This document shows positions 7,019 to 14,821 of a stretch of DNA of 34,223 bases, one piece after another; positions within the stretch are counted from its first letter, which is position 1; each line of letters starts with the position of its first letter. The notes under the pieces are model-generated. The model did not search any database and was not told where the DNA came from. It worked only from the letters and a program-made list of their open reading frames with translations. Where the stretch lies: NCBI GenBank assembly GCA_002498525.1, contig DAHR01000003.1, positions 1 through 34,223 on the forward strand, in the 5' to 3' direction. The position numbers and the translations under genes were made by a program. The stretch comes from Euryarchaeota archaeon UBA58. GTDB lineage: Archaea > Thermoplasmatota > Poseidoniia > Poseidoniales > Thalassarchaeaceae.

Positions 7019-7954
7019 TCAAAGGCCGATTTCGTCTATCAGTGCGCGAGTCGTGTGACGGATCGCGGCTTCTGACTGCATCGTCGGCTCGAAACCAGTC
7101 GAGAACAGATATTCGACGTCGAGACTGGTCCTCGGGACATCGCCTGCCCAGCCTCGGGAGCCACCTGTGTATTCTATAGCGACGCCTTCGATTGCGGACT
7201 CCTCTACGACGATCTCGGCGATTCTGCGCACCGAGCAGGTATCGCCTGTTCCTAGATTGTAGAGATTGACAGCCTCATCGGTCTCATCGACGAGGTGGAC
7301 CATCGCACGGACACAATCTTCAGCCGACATGTACGACTTCTCCTGCAAGCCGTCACCAAGCACTTCGAGGCGGGTCGGGTCTGCCTTGAGTTTGTGGATG
7401 AAGTCGAAGATCACACCGTGCGTGCCTCGCGGCCCGACGATGTTGGCGAAGCGATGAATCCAACTTTTGGCGCCGAAGGTTCCGCACCAGGCGCTGATCA
7501 GGCCTTCGGAGGCCAGTTTCGAGGCGCCATAGAGAGAAATCGGCTTGATCGGACCATAAGTCTCGGGTGTGGGCATGACATCGGCCTCGCCGTAGATCGC
7601 GCTCGAGGAGGAGAAAGAGATGCGCGAGACGCCCGCACTGCGCATCGCCTCTAGGACATTGTAAGTCGCAACCGTGCCTTGGCGTAGGTCGGTGTCGGTG
7701 ACTTCCGTGCCCAGACGGATGTCTGGGTTCGCAGCCATGTGATGAACGGTCTCGACGCCTTTCATCGCCGCCTTGGTGGCGTCGAGGTCGAGCAGGTCTG
7801 CGCGAACGACTTCTACCTGCTCCCCGTGATGTGCGAGAAACTCCTCGCGCCCAGAACTGAAATTGTCGAGCACGCGCACTCGCTTGCCCTGTGCCACCAG
7901 TGCATCGACGAGATGTGAGCCGATGAATCCAGCACCGCCCGTGACGAGTTCCAT
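7019..7954 (-). CDS. NAD-dependent nucleotide-sugar epimerase/dehydratase (extended SDR, GalE-like)
   Basis: This 311-residue enzyme belongs to the extended short-chain dehydrogenase family that includes UDP-glucose 4-epimerase. The Rossmann motif G-G-A-G-F-I-G is at residues 6-12, a D30-N-F-S-S-G loop follows the second strand, and the catalytic groups are a serine cluster at 115-118 with Y142 and K146 in Y-G-A-S-K. The C-terminal half contains the sugar-nucleotide part. Length is normal for GalE-like epimerases. Which sugar it acts on cannot be read from the sequence. Its product could supply glycans for the sequon-rich surface proteins further right, but that link is inference. Upstream is a 274-bp divergent gap. 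Confidence 0.88.
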   Translation of the reverse strand: MELVTGGAGFIGSHLVDALVAQGKRVRVLDNFSSGREEFLAHHGEQVEVVRADLLDLDATKAAMKGVETVHHMAANPDIRLGTEVTDTDLRQGTVATYNVLEAMRSAGVSRISFSSSSAIYGEADVMPTPETYGPIKPISLYGASKLASEGLISAWCGTFGAKSWIHRFANIVGPRGTHGVIFDFIHKLKADPTRLEVLGDGLQEKSYMSAEDCVRAMVHLVDETDEAVNLYNLGTGDTCSVRRIAEIVVEESAIEGVAIEYTGGSRGWAGDVPRTSLDVEYLFSTGFEPTMQSEAAIRHTTRALIDEIGL

Positions 7955-8109
7955 GACTGCGCCAACCTCCGACCTTCTTTGAGGGATTCGCTATCCCGCC
8001 CCGTCGATTCTCGCCGCCAGTCTAGTCAGAATATGTCTAAATCAAGACCGGAAAACAGTATCGAATGTGAGCGTGCCTCGTTCACTTTCAGTTTTGATTC
8101 AGAGTTCTC

Positions 8110-8154
8110 CGCGCGTAAGGCCAGAGGCTGTGGGCGCGCGAGACATTCATTTTT
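8110..8154 (+). terminator. GC-rich hairpin followed by T5, possible attenuator or small RNA end
   Basis: CGCGCG (8110-8115) pairs with CGCGCG (8135-8140), and inside it GGCC (8119-8122) pairs with GGCT (8126-8129) across an AGA loop. A T5 run follows at 8150-8154. The element is upstream of a coding gene and not after one, so it could end a short leader RNA or be an unannotated small RNA. Archaeal termination relies mainly on T-runs, so this is tentative. Confidence 0.3.
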
Positions 8155-8215
8155 ACTTTCATTGAACCCTCTGCTTTGGAGTTGATAATGAGACCCTCAG
8201 TTCGGTTTTGACCTT

Positions 8216-8221
8216 GGAGGT
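8216..8221 (+). promoter_or_regulatory. Strong Shine-Dalgarno GGAGGT
   Basis: GGAGGT lies 7 nt upstream of the ATG at 8229, the best Shine-Dalgarno seen in this window. It fixes the start of the 85-residue protein and implies a real 5' leader. Confidence 0.75.
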
Positions 8222-8228
8222 AAGAAAG

Positions 8229-8486
8229 ATGGCAAAAACATCAACCAAACAGAAAGAACAGCCCGAGAACGAACAGAACACCACCCTCATCGGGTGGGCT
8301 AGGCAGAGCCGTGCCGGTGGAGCTCTGAAGATCAGTCTCCACTCGGAGGCGGTCTCCAACTGCCACACATACACGACTGCCGATGGCACATCATACGTGC
8401 CGCTGGTGATCAGCATGGCAGCTCTGCGCCGCGTCATAGACGGCGAGCAGACTGTCACCACCGTCAGCCAGTTCCAACAGAACTGA
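8229..8486 (+). CDS. Small protein of unknown function, 85 aa
   Basis: I do not recognise this protein by name. Residues 1-18 are polar and charged (Lys, Glu, Gln, Asn). From residue 19 there is a compact alpha/beta-looking domain: T-L-I-G-W-A-R, a glycine turn (A-G-G-A-L-K-I), T-Y-T-T-A-D-G-T-S-Y-V-P-L-V-I, then a helix (A-A-L-R-R-V-I-D-G). It has no signal peptide or membrane segment and only one Cys. The start is fixed by GGAGGT seven bases upstream. The long, structured leader and strong Shine-Dalgarno suggest high expression. The second RND exporter begins 69 bp downstream on the same strand. Nothing in the sequence shows whether the two are linked in function. Confidence 0.8.
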   Translation: MAKTSTKQKEQPENEQNTTLIGWARQSRAGGALKISLHSEAVSNCHTYTTADGTSYVPLVISMAALRRVIDGEQTVTTVSQFQQN

Positions 8487-8501
8487 GCCTGAACCAGCCT
8501 T

Positions 8502-8542
8502 CCACGGGGCATCATTGCGATTGCTTCATTTGACCCCCGTGG
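8502..8542 (+). promoter_or_regulatory. 8-bp inverted repeat between the small gene and the exporter
   Basis: CCACGGGG (8502-8509) and CCCCGTGG (8535-8542) are perfect arms around a 25-nt loop. The right arm also forms a tight alternative hairpin, CCCCC-GT-GGGGG (8534-8545). The element ends 13 bp before the exporter GTG start. It may act as a hairpin controlling read-through or translation, or as an operator. Confidence 0.4.
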
Positions 8543-8555
8543 GGGCACAACCCTC

Positions 8556-11500
8556 GTGCCCGTCGACGGAAGTGCTGAGGAGCGCGACGATGAAGCGATT
8601 TTCTGGAAGCGCTTCTTCGAGCGATTGCAGCCTTTGCGAGAGGCTGTAGAGAAGACGATCGGAGTCATCGATTCATCATTCATTGGCAGCGCCTATGACT
8701 CCGTGGACAAGTTGTTGACCACTGGTGCCGAGCGTGGTCATGCAGCCTCTCAACGCCTTACAGAATTCTGGTATTCAGCCATTCTCCGCAGCCCAGGAAT
8801 CATCGTCGCTCTGCTTTTGTTGGCGACGACTCTCGTGGGGCAATATGCTGTGGATTTCGAGCACCAGATTGATGGTGATCTAGAGGTCTATCTGCCCGAT
8901 GATGCGGATTCGACCGTGTTACTCAAGCAGGTCAGACTTCAATGGGCGACGGATATCGTCATTCTGTATTTCCAGACCGACAACGCTGTCGACCAACAGT
9001 GTGCGGCAGGCGAAGCTCCACCGAGTTGCAGAGGTTCGGAGAACATCACTCACGTCAACATCCTGCAACAGATGTCATGGCTCGAGGGTGATGATATGAA
9101 CCGAGGCCAAGGAGGGTATCAATCCGGCCTCGACGAACACAAAGACGATCGGGGCGACAAGGACGGAGTCATCTGGATTCTCTCACCAGCCCAGGTCATC
9201 AAGGAAGCCAACTCTTCGAGTTACCGTTTCAGCTGCGCGGTTGAGAAGTACGGCCTTCCAGTCAGTTCGCGCGAAGAATGCAGCCTCGCAGAACTCAATC
9301 CATATCGTGGCTATTCGATTCCTGACGATCAGGATCGCGTGAACAATCTGGTGGAACAGACCGAGTCACTGCTATCCAGTTTCGTCCGCGACACCAACAA
9401 CGACGGTGTTTGGGACACGGGCGTGGTCGTGATGGGTATTCGGTTCGAGATGGAGGGCGTCGATCAACACATCTCGCGCGCTGATCCCAAGGGCATCACT
9501 GAGAAGAATCCAACAGGTCAGATTCAGGATCACAAAGCCTTCATCCGCTACGCTGAACGGCTGATTTACGAGGAAGCATCACCCGGGAATTGCGAACTCT
9601 GCTACCGAGTCTACCCCAACCCAGTGACCTCGATGGATCAAGAACGCCTCGACGTCATACCGCTGCGTCAAGCGATCACGATAACCGGAATCACGCCGGT
9701 TCTGCACGATGTATCTGACGCGATCTACCTCGAACTAATCGAGACCATGCTGCCAATCAGTCTGCTCCTGGTCTGCATAACGATGATTATCCTGCACCGT
9801 AATCCCAAGGTCATCATCATCTGTGGAACTCCTATCATGATGAGCCTTGCGATCACTTTCGGAATCATAGTCCTCGCCGACATCACACTCACCCCGATGA
9901 TTATCTCAGCGGGGCCGATTCTCGTCGGACTCGGGGTCGATTATTCGTTACATCTGACCAATCGCATCGAGGAGAATCGCCTCGAACTGGTAGAGGAACG
10001 TCTCGAGGAATCCTGGCGCCAACACAGAGATGGTTCTGCAACCACCGAAATCGACCCTTGGGATCCCGCCCTCAGCCTCGCAGCCACGGTCCGTGCCTCG
10101 ATGACAACAGGCCACGCCATCTTCCTCTCCGCTCTGACCACCATCATCGGATTCAGCGTCCTGACATGGCCGATGCTGGTCCCGATTCAGCCGATGCGAA
10201 CGGTCGGTGTTACCCTCTTGCTCGGAATCGCCATAACCTTCATTCTCTCGATGATCATGGTACCGGCCCTCGTCCACCTCTTCCGTTATCGCAAGTCCGA
10301 GTCCGGTCTCGACATGCCGCTGATGCAGACGCTCATCTTCTCGACCATCGTCGGCGCAGTCGCCGCATTCACACTATATTCGGCAGACACGACCACTACC
10401 ATCAATACGCTGTTCTTCGGAGCATTCATCGGCACGACTCTGCTTCTCGCACTGCAGAAGGATATCTGGCAGAAGATAGGCGAGGTACCGGTGAAAACCA
10501 CCCTTGTAGTTCTCATCATTGCATTCATCGTCACCGCAATCGGCTGGAGCATGTTCGAGGAACAGATGGGCAAGGAGATCACCGGTGCCTCGGATGAGGT
10601 GCCGCCGGGTCTAGCGAGTTACGAGGCATTGAGGGAGTACAGCATAGAGTTCCAAGGTGGGCAGACGAACATGTTCATCGTCGACGCGACGGCCAGAGGG
10701 GTACAGAACGATACTGCTCCGATACGCGATCTTCCGATTCTCGACGCGATCGAACTCATGCAGGTGAAGAAGATCGACAATGTGCCGCATACCACGACGA
10801 TTAGCCTGGTGACGATTCTCAAAGCCATCCATGTCGATGTCAATATCTCGGGCCTCGAAATTTACGACCGCAGCCTCTGGGAATTACTTCACGATGAGTG
10901 CTGGGACGAATCGAGCAACCCGCTGCGACCTGAATGTTGGGCATACTCAGCGAGCAGCAGAGAGGATATGGTCAACATCGCTTTTGACACACTCAGCCCC
11001 GAAATCCGCTCGATGTTGATGAATGCAGACCAAGGCCTCGGGACCGACGATCCTCAATGTCCATGGGAGACCTCCTGCGAAACCAAGACCCTGGTCTACG
11101 TCAACCAACCCTACATCAATCTCAGCGCTGCTAGCGAATTGCGAGATGCAATCGACGATCATCTCGACGGATCGGGCGATTGCGAGGATGCTCTCAGTTG
11201 TCATGCACTCGGCATCGACGGCGTTCTGAATTCGATGCTGACCGGTGGATTGCCGGTCTCGATCGACATCAATACGGGCATCCACAAAGCGCAGACCGAC
11301 ACGACGATCGCGACGATGTTCATCCTGCTGTTCACCATGATGATTCTGTTCCGCTCGCCGCGATTGGCGATATTCACCATGACTGCCGTCGGTGTCGTGG
11401 TGCTCTGGCAGCCATTGCTGATGAACCAGGGCTCGGTGAATGTCAACGTCTTCACTGCGATGATAGGTACCATCGTCTTCGGAATAGGAGTTGATGACTC

Positions 11501-11840
11501 GATACATATCATCGATCGCATCAAGGATGAGGGTGAGACACCGGCTGGCATCGTCAAATCGGTGGCTCGAACGGGCCAAACGATCTTCGAGACCACCGCA
11601 ACGACCTGCGCGGGGCTCTCTGCTGGCCTTTTCGTGGCTATTCCCGGCCTGCAGAATTTCTTCTTGCTGATGATGGCGCTACTCATCCTCGCTCTGCTGA
11701 CCAGTTCGATTCTACTGCCGAGCTTCATCGTCGCTTGGCACGAATTGAAGTCGAGAATGCTCGGACACGGGTCCTGGCTCGACTACGAAGATTCCGGCGC
11801 CCTTGAGACGTCAACAGTCCTCGAGGCAACAATCGAATAA
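8556..11840 (+). CDS. Large RND superfamily (MMPL-type) membrane exporter, 1,094 aa
   Basis: This is a second MMPL/RND-type permease, about 240 residues longer than the one at the left edge. It has an N-terminal cytoplasmic helix region, a first membrane helix near residues 81-100, and a very large extracytoplasmic domain (about 100-385). A helix block follows with G-L-G-V-D-Y-S-L-H at residues 458-466. The second half has another extracytoplasmic domain and a helix block with G-I-G-V-D-D-S-I-H from residue 976. The first loop contains several Cys and Asp-rich segments (for example D-T-N-N-D-G), hinting at disulfides and calcium binding. The start is a GTG at 8556, since no good ATG is nearby. 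The substrate is unknown; family members export lipids, pigments and drugs. The cytoplasmic C-terminal tail is short and acidic. Confidence 0.9.
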   Translation: MPVDGSAEERDDEAIFWKRFFERLQPLREAVEKTIGVIDSSFIGSAYDSVDKLLTTGAERGHAASQRLTEFWYSAILRSPGIIVALLLLATTLVGQYAVDFEHQIDGDLEVYLPDDADSTVLLKQVRLQWATDIVILYFQTDNAVDQQCAAGEAPPSCRGSENITHVNILQQMSWLEGDDMNRGQGGYQSGLDEHKDDRGDKDGVIWILSPAQVIKEANSSSYRFSCAVEKYGLPVSSREECSLAELNPYRGYSIPDDQDRVNNLVEQTESLLSSFVRDTNNDGVWDTGVVVMGIRFEMEGVDQHISRADPKGITEKNPTGQIQDHKAFIRYAERLIYEEASPGNCELCYRVYPNPVTSMDQERLDVIPLRQAITITGITPVLHDVSDAIYLELIETMLPISLLLVCITMIILHRNPKVIIICGTPIMMSLAITFGIIVLADITLTPMIISAGPILVGLGVDYSLHLTNRIEENRLELVEERLEESWRQHRDGSATTEIDPWDPALSLAATVRASMTTGHAIFLSALTTIIGFSVLTWPMLVPIQPMRTVGVTLLLGIAITFILSMIMVPALVHLFRYRKSESGLDMPLMQTLIFSTIVGAVAAFTLYSADTTTTINTLFFGAFIGTTLLLALQKDIWQKIGEVPVKTTLVVLIIAFIVTAIGWSMFEEQMGKEITGASDEVPPGLASYEALREYSIEFQGGQTNMFIVDATARGVQNDTAPIRDLPILDAIELMQVKKIDNVPHTTTISLVTILKAIHVDVNISGLEIYDRSLWELLHDECWDESSNPLRPECWAYSASSREDMVNIAFDTLSPEIRSMLMNADQGLGTDDPQCPWETSCETKTLVYVNQPYINLSAASELRDAIDDHLDGSGDCEDALSCHALGIDGVLNSMLTGGLPVSIDINTGIHKAQTDTTIATMFILLFTMMILFRSPRLAIFTMTAVGVVVLWQPLLMNQGSVNVNVFTAMIGTIVFGIGVDDSIHIIDRIKDEGETPAGIVKSVARTGQTIFETTATTCAGLSAGLFVAIPGLQNFFLLMMALLILALLTSSILLPSFIVAWHELKSRMLGHGSWLDYEDSGALETSTVLEATIE

Positions 11841-11889
11841 CCGCGTATGCTTCGACAACGAGGCTTGCTCTCACTGGATCTCGTTGGTT

Positions 11890-12185
11890 GAGGGTGCAGG
11901 GAGTAAGCCCCTTTCTGTTCACCATTTGGCTGGTCGCATTCAACTTTGCATCCTACCCGGTCCTGTCGATGCATTACGGACCTGCTTGGACTTGCTCCAG
12001 CGGGGTTGCTCGTTCCAGCCGCGGTCAGGAAACCTCACCCTTACGGGATCATCGTACGCCTGGCGCGGTTCGTTTCTGTTGCAGAGCCGGCCCTCCCGGA
12101 CCTCCGACTTGCGTCGGACCGCTTGCATCATGGAGAGGGGACTTTCCTCAGTGTCGTACACTGTCAGCGACCCTCCTGCTCCCTC
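11890..12185 (-). ncRNA. rnpB: RNase P RNA (archaeal type A-like)
   Basis: On the minus strand this stretch carries the universally conserved RNase P blocks in the right order. CR-I is GAGGAAAGTCC (12138-12148 region). CR-IV is CAACAGAAACGAACC (around 12066-12080). CR-V near the 3' end is AACAGAAAGGGGCTTA (around 11907-11922). The ends pair as helix P1: GAGGG and GCAGG at the 5' end with CCTGC and CCCTC at the 3' end, separated by one mismatch. These pairs set the ends at about 12185 and 11890, giving 296 nt, normal for archaea. Open reading frames crossing this stretch on both strands are incidental. The gene is antisense to its neighbours and ends 49 bp past the exporter stop. Confidence 0.93.
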
Positions 12186-12277
12186 GGCACAACCGCGAAC
12201 CACCTACGCATGAACCCTTTGCAGCCCATCTGAATGGCTTATTCCTAACTGCTGCGTCAAAGTCCGTACTGGATTGA

Positions 12278-13024
12278 ATGATGGTAAGCATCATGTCCGT
12301 CGCTCACGTCGATTCAGACGTGAGCGACATTGAGGCGCTGAAGCGCGAGGCTGGAATCACCGCCTGTGACTTCGTCAAGAACGGCATGAAACTGGGCCTA
12401 GGGACCGGCTCGACAGTGCGCTACACAGTGCTGGAGATCGGACGGAGAATGGCAGAAGAAGGCCTGTCCGTCGTCGGCGTTCCCACGAGCGAAGCGACTC
12501 GTCAACTCGCTGAGAGTCTGGGCATCCCGCTGGTGACGCTGGCGGATGCCGGAACCCTCGACCTCGTCATCGACGGGGCGGACGAATTCGACGCAGAATT
12601 CGCACTCATCAAGGGCGGTGGGGGAGCCTTGACGCGCGAGAAGATAGTGGCGCAGTCGAGCGACGGAATGGTTGTGGTGGCAGATGACAGCAAGCAGGTC
12701 GAATGTCTTGGAGCATTCGATCTGCCGATTGAGATCCTACCCTTCGAATGGCGCCGAACGAGTGAACGAATAGGGGCGATATGCGCCGGCGCAGTGAGTC
12801 TGCGCGGCGGCGAGGAAGCACCATTTGTGACCGACAATGGCGGCTGGATTCTGGACTGCCGGTTCGGCGCTTTGATAGACGACCCTGCAACCTTGGAATC
12901 GACGCTTCTAGAGATAGCCGGAGTCGTCGAAGTCGGTCTCTTCGTCGGCATTTGTGACGCAGTCGTCATGGCCTCCACTGGCGGCATCATCACACTGGTC
13001 AATCCGAGCGGCCGATTGGCTTGA
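12278..13024 (+). CDS. rpiA: Ribose-5-phosphate isomerase A
   Basis: RpiA interconverts ribose 5-phosphate and ribulose 5-phosphate in the pentose phosphate network, supplying ribose for nucleotides. The phosphate-binding motif G-T-G-S-T is at residues 42-46, the D-G-A-D motif at 99-102, and the active-site K112 followed by G-G-G-G-A with E121 just after. The length of 248 is slightly longer than the usual 220-235 because of the N-terminus. ATG codons at 12278, 12281 and 12293 are all possible starts; the last gives 243 residues. The first and third ATG sit in the arms of a small inverted repeat. It follows the RNase P RNA gene, which is on the opposite strand, and precedes tRNA-Lys by 50 bp. 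Confidence 0.93.
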   Translation: MMVSIMSVAHVDSDVSDIEALKREAGITACDFVKNGMKLGLGTGSTVRYTVLEIGRRMAEEGLSVVGVPTSEATRQLAESLGIPLVTLADAGTLDLVIDGADEFDAEFALIKGGGGALTREKIVAQSSDGMVVVADDSKQVECLGAFDLPIEILPFEWRRTSERIGAICAGAVSLRGGEEAPFVTDNGGWILDCRFGALIDDPATLESTLLEIAGVVEVGLFVGICDAVVMASTGGIITLVNPSGRLA

Positions 13025-13044
13025 GTCGCCAGTTGACCCGTTGC

Positions 13045-13052
13045 GATTAAAG
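13045..13052 (+). promoter_or_regulatory. Candidate TATA box for tRNA-Lys
   Basis: An A/T-rich GATTAAAG lies about 23-30 bp upstream of the tRNA 5' end, the normal archaeal TATA distance. Confidence 0.4.
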
Positions 13053-13074
13053 AGGGATGTCAGGTCGCACGGCT

Positions 13075-13151
13075 GGGTCTGTAGCTTAGTCAGGTAGAGC
13101 ACCCGGCTCTTAACCGGGCGGTCGCGGGTTCGAACCCCGTCAGACCCGCCA
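13075..13151 (+). tRNA. tRNA-Lys (anticodon CTT), CCA encoded
   Basis: The acceptor arms GGGTCTG (13075-13081) and CAGACCC (13141-13147) pair perfectly, followed by discriminator G and a genome-encoded CCA (13149-13151). The anticodon stem CCCGG/CCGGG encloses the loop CTCTTAA, giving anticodon CTT, which reads AAG. The T-arm contains GGTTCGAACC. No intron is present. Confidence 0.96.
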
Positions 13152-13445
13152 ATAATTGCTGCTAATCTAGGGTCTGACGGAGGTAGAGTCAGGTGAGGAC
13201 TGGTCGATGGAAATCGATGCGTCCGTTCTCACAGACGGTTCAGCGGGCTTTCGATTACATCGATGTCAGTTGAGAAAAGGGTGATTCAAGTCGAATTTGT
13301 AAGTCGACTCTAAGGTTGAGCGGTTTTCCCTAATCCTCTTTTCAGGGCTGGCTGCGCGCTTCGAACAATATGCAAATGATTGGTCGACAACAGGTCAATA
13401 GGCTCGTCTTGATATGGTGGATGCTCGCCGAAGCGAGCGATAGAG
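13152..13445. other. 294-bp intergenic region before asnS
   Basis: No gene is recognised. It contains T-rich stretches that could end the tRNA transcript (13321-13343), a direct repeat of AAGTCGA spaced 14 bp (about 13290-13312), and two TATA-like stretches: ACAATATGCAAAT at 13365-13377 and TTGATATGG at 13409-13417. The second lies about 30-37 bp before the asnS ATG. A GCTCGC-CGAA-GCGAGC hairpin sits at 13423-13438. Confidence 0.45.
13423..13438 (+). promoter_or_regulatory. Tetraloop hairpin just upstream of asnS
   Basis: GCTCGC and GCGAGC form a perfect 6-bp stem around CGAA, ending 7 nt before the asnS ATG. There is no Shine-Dalgarno here, so the hairpin may affect initiation if the mRNA has a leader. 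Confidence 0.35.
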
Positions 13446-14774
13446 ATGACGAAGGACACGTGGATCGGCGATGTTCGCACAGGCGAGCACGACGGCGCGG
13501 AGGTGGAGTTGAAGGGCTGGGTTCACCGCTCCCGAGGCTCGAACAAGATTCGCTTCATCGTACTTCGAGACTCGACAGGAACTGTCCAATGCGTCATCAA
13601 ACGAGAGGTGGTCGGCGACGAGACCTTCGAAGCGATGAAAGGTGCGCTCGTCGAATCCAGCGTCATCCTGACAGGCATTGTCGAGTCGACAGAAAGGGAG
13701 CACGGCCATGAAGTCCAAGTCACTTCAGCAGTGGTTGTGGGGCCAGTCAACCCTGAGCGACCATTTCCAATCACCGAATCAGCGATGGCAGAAGCCGAGG
13801 GCGGCGAGACCGAATTCCTCCTCGATAACCGTCACCTCTACCTCAGAACGGGCAGAATGACGTCGATGCTGAAGATGCGCTCGACGGTTTTCGGCGCCAT
13901 TCACTCGTATTTCCGCGACAGGGATTTCATCGAATATCAGGCACCGAATTTCGTCGCTGGCGCTGTAGAAGGCGGCAGCACTCTCTTCGAGGTGCCCTAT
14001 TTCGGACGCACGGCCTACCTGACACAATCTTGGCAACTCTACGCCGAAGCTGCGATGCCAGCCCTCGAGCGCCTCTACACGATGGCACCTTCTTTCCGTG
14101 CTGAAAAGAGCCGCACACGCAGGCACTTGACCGAGTTCTGGCATGCTGAGATGGAGATGGCTTGGGCTTCGAACGACGACATCATGGTGCATGGTGAAGG
14201 CGTCGTTCGACACATCGCGCGAAGTCTTCTCGACGAGCGCGAAGCGGAATTGATTGAGCAAGGCCGTGATCTCAATCTGGTCGCACGATATGCCGACAGT
14301 CCTTACCCGCGAATGAGGTACGACGAGGCTGTCGAGACTCTGCAAGGGATGGGTGTGGAGATCGAGTGGGGGCAGGATTTGGATTACTCCAAAGAAAAGG
14401 TTCTGACAGCGGATTTCGATGTTCCAACCTTCTTGACACACTACCCGAGAATCGCCAAACCGTTCTACCACCGGCCCGACCCTGACGATACCAAGTACGT
14501 TCTCTGCCACGACTTACTGGCTCCCGAAGGCTATGGTGAAATTATTGGGGGGGGCGAGCGAACCTGGTCGGAGAAGGAGATCCTCGAGCGGATCGACGAG
14601 GAGGGAACACCTCGCGATGCTTACGAGTTCTACATCGACATCCGCCGTTATGGCGGGGTCCCACATGGCGGCTTCGGGCTCGGAGTCGACCGTGTATGTG
14701 CTTGGCTCACTGGGGCTGAGCATATTCGTGAGACCATAGCCTTCCCACGAGATTCGCGACGAGTTACTCCTTGA
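13446..14774 (+). CDS. asnS: Asparaginyl-tRNA synthetase
   Basis: This 442-residue class IIb aminoacyl-tRNA synthetase should attach asparagine to tRNA-Asn. It has an N-terminal OB-fold anticodon-binding domain (about residues 8-105) and the class II core. Motif 2 is S-F-R-A-E-K-S-R-T-R-R-H (about 216-227) and motif 3 is G-F-G-L-G-V-D-R (about 408-415). Stretches such as D-N-R-H-L-Y-L-R-T, E-G-G-S-T-L-F and L-T-Q-S-W-Q-L-Y are typical of AsnRS; AspRS usually has L-A-Q-S-P-Q in the last position. That is why I name it AsnRS and not AspRS. It suggests that Asn-tRNA is made directly. A run of eight G residues at 14547-14554 encodes the conserved I-I-G-G-G-E-R and is in frame. Confidence 0.88.
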   Translation: MTKDTWIGDVRTGEHDGAEVELKGWVHRSRGSNKIRFIVLRDSTGTVQCVIKREVVGDETFEAMKGALVESSVILTGIVESTEREHGHEVQVTSAVVVGPVNPERPFPITESAMAEAEGGETEFLLDNRHLYLRTGRMTSMLKMRSTVFGAIHSYFRDRDFIEYQAPNFVAGAVEGGSTLFEVPYFGRTAYLTQSWQLYAEAAMPALERLYTMAPSFRAEKSRTRRHLTEFWHAEMEMAWASNDDIMVHGEGVVRHIARSLLDEREAELIEQGRDLNLVARYADSPYPRMRYDEAVETLQGMGVEIEWGQDLDYSKEKVLTADFDVPTFLTHYPRIAKPFYHRPDPDDTKYVLCHDLLAPEGYGEIIGGGERTWSEKEILERIDEEGTPRDAYEFYIDIRRYGGVPHGGFGLGVDRVCAWLTGAEHIRETIAFPRDSRRVTP

Positions 14775-14821
14775 GTCGCTTCAAGTGAGAATTGATATGG
14801 AACAGCCTGCTATTCGTCACC

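Larger units (their letters stand above)
7955..8228. other. 274-bp divergent intergenic region with regulatory candidates
   Basis: No protein or known RNA gene is recognised here. It holds a TTCACTTTCA element (8081-8090), a stable hairpin followed by a T-run (8110-8154), a TATA-like TGATAATG at about 8183-8190, and the Shine-Dalgarno of the following gene. It must contain promoters for both the epimerase and the 85-residue gene. Confidence 0.5.

Noticed and set aside
8110..8154. A definite intrinsic terminator or riboswitch upstream of the 85-residue gene
   Set aside because: The hairpin is real, but no known riboswitch motif is seen and archaeal terminators do not need a stem, so it is only listed as a tentative element.
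11803..12277. Several 87-136-codon open frames on both strands between the exporter and rpiA
   Set aside because: They cross the RNase P RNA and the end of the exporter. Their sequences look non-protein-like, and the RNA motifs explain the conservation of the region.
13446..14774. Aspartyl-tRNA synthetase
   Set aside because: First impression from the class IIb fold, but stretches such as L-T-Q-S-W-Q-L-Y and E-K-S-R-T-R-R-H-L-T-E-F-W are those of asparaginyl-tRNA synthetase.
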